A DNA stretch of 63,102 nt from an uncultured Acetatifactor sp. Its GTDB lineage: Bacteria > Bacillota > Clostridia > Lachnospirales > Lachnospiraceae. The notes under the pieces are model-generated. The model ran no database searches and was not told the origin of the DNA. It saw only the letters and a program-made list of their open reading frames with translations. Positions 61,916 to 63,102 of the stretch are shown in pieces. A program made the translations under genes and the position numbers. Position 1 is the stretch's first letter, and every line of letters starts with the position of its first letter. Location of the stretch: positions 1 through 63,102 of the forward strand of contig CAJUQT010000019.1 of NCBI GenBank assembly GCA_910588225.1, in the 5' to 3' direction.

Positions 61916-62034
61916 TCGCCTAATTCCTAAAAATTCGCATAATTCGAGAATGAATTAGGTGAATTCCGGGCAAAATATTGATTATTGCCTAAAGGAGTGG
62001 TAAAATTAGGCGAAAAGAAAGGGGTTAGGCGAAT
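61916..62034. repeat. TTAGGCGAA iterons before the Fic gene
   Basis: Six matches or near matches to TTAGGCGAA lie within 120 bases: forward at 61955 (TTAGGTGAAT), 62006 and 62025, and reverse at 61916 (TCGCCTAA), 61934 (TTCGCATAA) and 61985 (TTGCCTAAA). The last forward copy overlaps the start codon. They look like binding sites for a dimeric regulator, possibly the winged helix of Fic itself. The rest of 61757-61915 is AT-rich with no gene. Confidence 0.7.
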
Positions 62035-63082
62035 GCGGATTTTTAACTATGCTAATTTGAAAGATTACAGATGGGATTCGGAAATTCTTGGATTGGTAGC
62101 ACAGATTCATGAGTTTAAAGGAAAACAGGAATTATATCTTAAGCAGAAACCAGCCGCATTGGAAAAATTGGTTGAGATAGCAAAAATACAAAGTACTGAG
62201 TCTTCCAATAAAATTGAAGGCATTGTTACGACAAGCACCAGACTTCAGCAGCTTGTTATGGAAAAGACGACACCAAGGAATAGAGATGAAGAAGAAATTA
62301 TGGGATATCGGGATGTTTTAAATACGATCCATGAGAGCTATGAATATATCTCGATTCGTTCTTCTTATATTTTGCAGCTCCACCGGAATTTATATCAATA
62401 TTCACAGAAGGATATAAGGGGGAGGTTTAAGAATACGCAGAATGTGATAGCCGAAAATCACCCGGATGGATCGCAGACAGTGCGATTTACTCCTTTGGCG
62501 CCTTATGAGACACCGGGGGCAATCGATTCCATCTGTGATAATTTCAATCAGGCAATAGATGCCTGCATAGTGGATCCGCTGGTATTGATTCCGATTTTCA
62601 TCAATGATTTTCTATGCATCCATCCATTCAATGACGGAAATGGCCGGATGTCTCGCCTGCTCACCACGCTCCTTCTATATCGGTGCGGGTATGTTGTAGG
62701 GAGATATATCAGCTTGGAGAGTAAAATAGAAAAGACTAAGGAAAATTATTACGATGTATTGGAACAGTGCGGGAATGGCTGGCACGAGAATGAAAATGAT
62801 CCGGCACCATTTATAAAATATATGCTTGGAATTGTGCTGGCAGCTTATAGAGATTTTGAGACCCGGATCAATCTTGTGGATGATAAGCTGCCCGCAATAG
62901 AAATGGTCAGAAAAGCAGTTTGTGAAAAAATTGGTAAATTTACGAAGAGTGAGATCATGGAACTTGTGCCGTCCCTGTCTAAGGCTTCTGTAGAAAATTC
63001 GTTGACACAACTGATGAAGGATGGGGTTGTTGACAGGCATGGAAAAGGAAAAGCGACATTCTATACAAGGGCAGATGTGTAG
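62033..63082 (+). CDS. Fic-domain AMP-transferase with winged-helix C terminus
   Basis: 349 residues. The Fic motif is complete: HPFNDGNGR at 197-205. The class II-type inhibitory motif is in the N-terminal helix (SSNKIEG, Glu62), so the enzyme is self-inhibited. The Fic_N domain occupies 1-100, and a winged helix follows at about 290-349 (FTKSEIMELVPSLSKASVENSL). Such proteins transfer AMP to targets such as gyrase or themselves. AAAGGGG eight bases ahead supports the ATG at 62033. The DNA-binding tail plus upstream iterons suggest autoregulation. It ends 20 bases before the window edge. Confidence 0.93.
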   Translation: MRIFNYANLKDYRWDSEILGLVAQIHEFKGKQELYLKQKPAALEKLVEIAKIQSTESSNKIEGIVTTSTRLQQLVMEKTTPRNRDEEEIMGYRDVLNTIHESYEYISIRSSYILQLHRNLYQYSQKDIRGRFKNTQNVIAENHPDGSQTVRFTPLAPYETPGAIDSICDNFNQAIDACIVDPLVLIPIFINDFLCIHPFNDGNGRMSRLLTTLLLYRCGYVVGRYISLESKIEKTKENYYDVLEQCGNGWHENENDPAPFIKYMLGIVLAAYRDFETRINLVDDKLPAIEMVRKAVCEKIGKFTKSEIMELVPSLSKASVENSLTQLMKDGVVDRHGKGKATFYTRADV

Positions 63083-63102
63083 AAAAATAACGAGTCCGTT
63101 TT

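Noticed and set aside
1..63102. Intact insertion sequences, prophage or integrase genes
   Set aside because: No complete transposase, recombinase or phage structural gene was recognised; only nuclease-like and restriction fragments are seen at the right end.

Overview
The window looks like a chromosomal segment of a Gram-positive anaerobe of the Clostridia, most likely a member of the Lachnospiraceae. This rests on strong AGGAGG-type ribosome binding sites, a T-box leader before tyrS, a ZTP riboswitch before a split purH pathway, AddB-type recombination, a GlnRS gene in a Firmicute-like setting, and many GH42/GH78-type glycan genes with AraC regulators. No rRNA, tRNA, CRISPR array, complete insertion sequence or prophage was recognised.

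Layout. 1-3350: tandem 72-bp repeats, rfbD, a small membrane protein and guaB. 3900-11884: the most interesting locus, an apparently single operon behind a TTGACT-N17-TATAAT promoter. It encodes a membrane-anchored transglutaminase-like protein with Ig-like repeats, an Asp/Glu-racemase-family enzyme, an amino-acid-adenylating enzyme, a carrier protein, an MBOAT acyltransferase, an SGNH-like protein with Cys in place of the catalytic Ser, and a lipoprotein. The parts mirror dltA/C/B/D (teichoic acid D-alanylation), but a racemase and a transglutaminase-like protein are added and key residues differ. I infer an alternative cell-surface aminoacylation system. A second MBOAT plus SGNH pair lies at 22.0-24.6 kb.

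11.9-19.5 kb: a short orphan flagellin, a ZTP riboswitch driving separate IMP cyclohydrolase and AICAR transformylase genes, glnS, a DUF2225-type protein and a MocR regulator. 20.1-20.4 kb: a cloverleaf-shaped inverted-repeat element followed by the same 72-bp repeat seen at the window start. 24.7-28.3 kb: uracil permease, dipeptidase, ArsR-like regulator. 28.3-30.5 kb: a graveyard of sugar-use genes (solute-binding protein, beta-propeller glycosidase, GH2), all internally deleted. 30.6-32.7 kb: T-box plus tyrS with a repeat-rich N-terminal extension. 33-38.5 kb: AraC regulators, GH78 rhamnosidase and aldose epimerase. 38.9-46.6 kb: zinc-ribbon proteins, DegV, ExoIII, a WYL regulator flanked by two genes that share an operator-like palindrome, and a 3-methyladenine glycosylase. 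47.1-52 kb: addB without addA, a 5'-truncated rarA and an ftsK scrap, marking a rearrangement. 52-60.9 kb: GH42, aroA, PfkB kinase, YghZ-like reductase, MATE pump, GNAT. 60.9-63.1 kb: an AT-richer end with nuclease and hsdS fragments and an intact Fic protein.

A small dispersed palindrome (core AACAGTTCAG...CTGAACTGTT) occurs about nine times in intergenic spaces, with compensatory changes in its arms. Gene decay by internal deletion recurs across the window.
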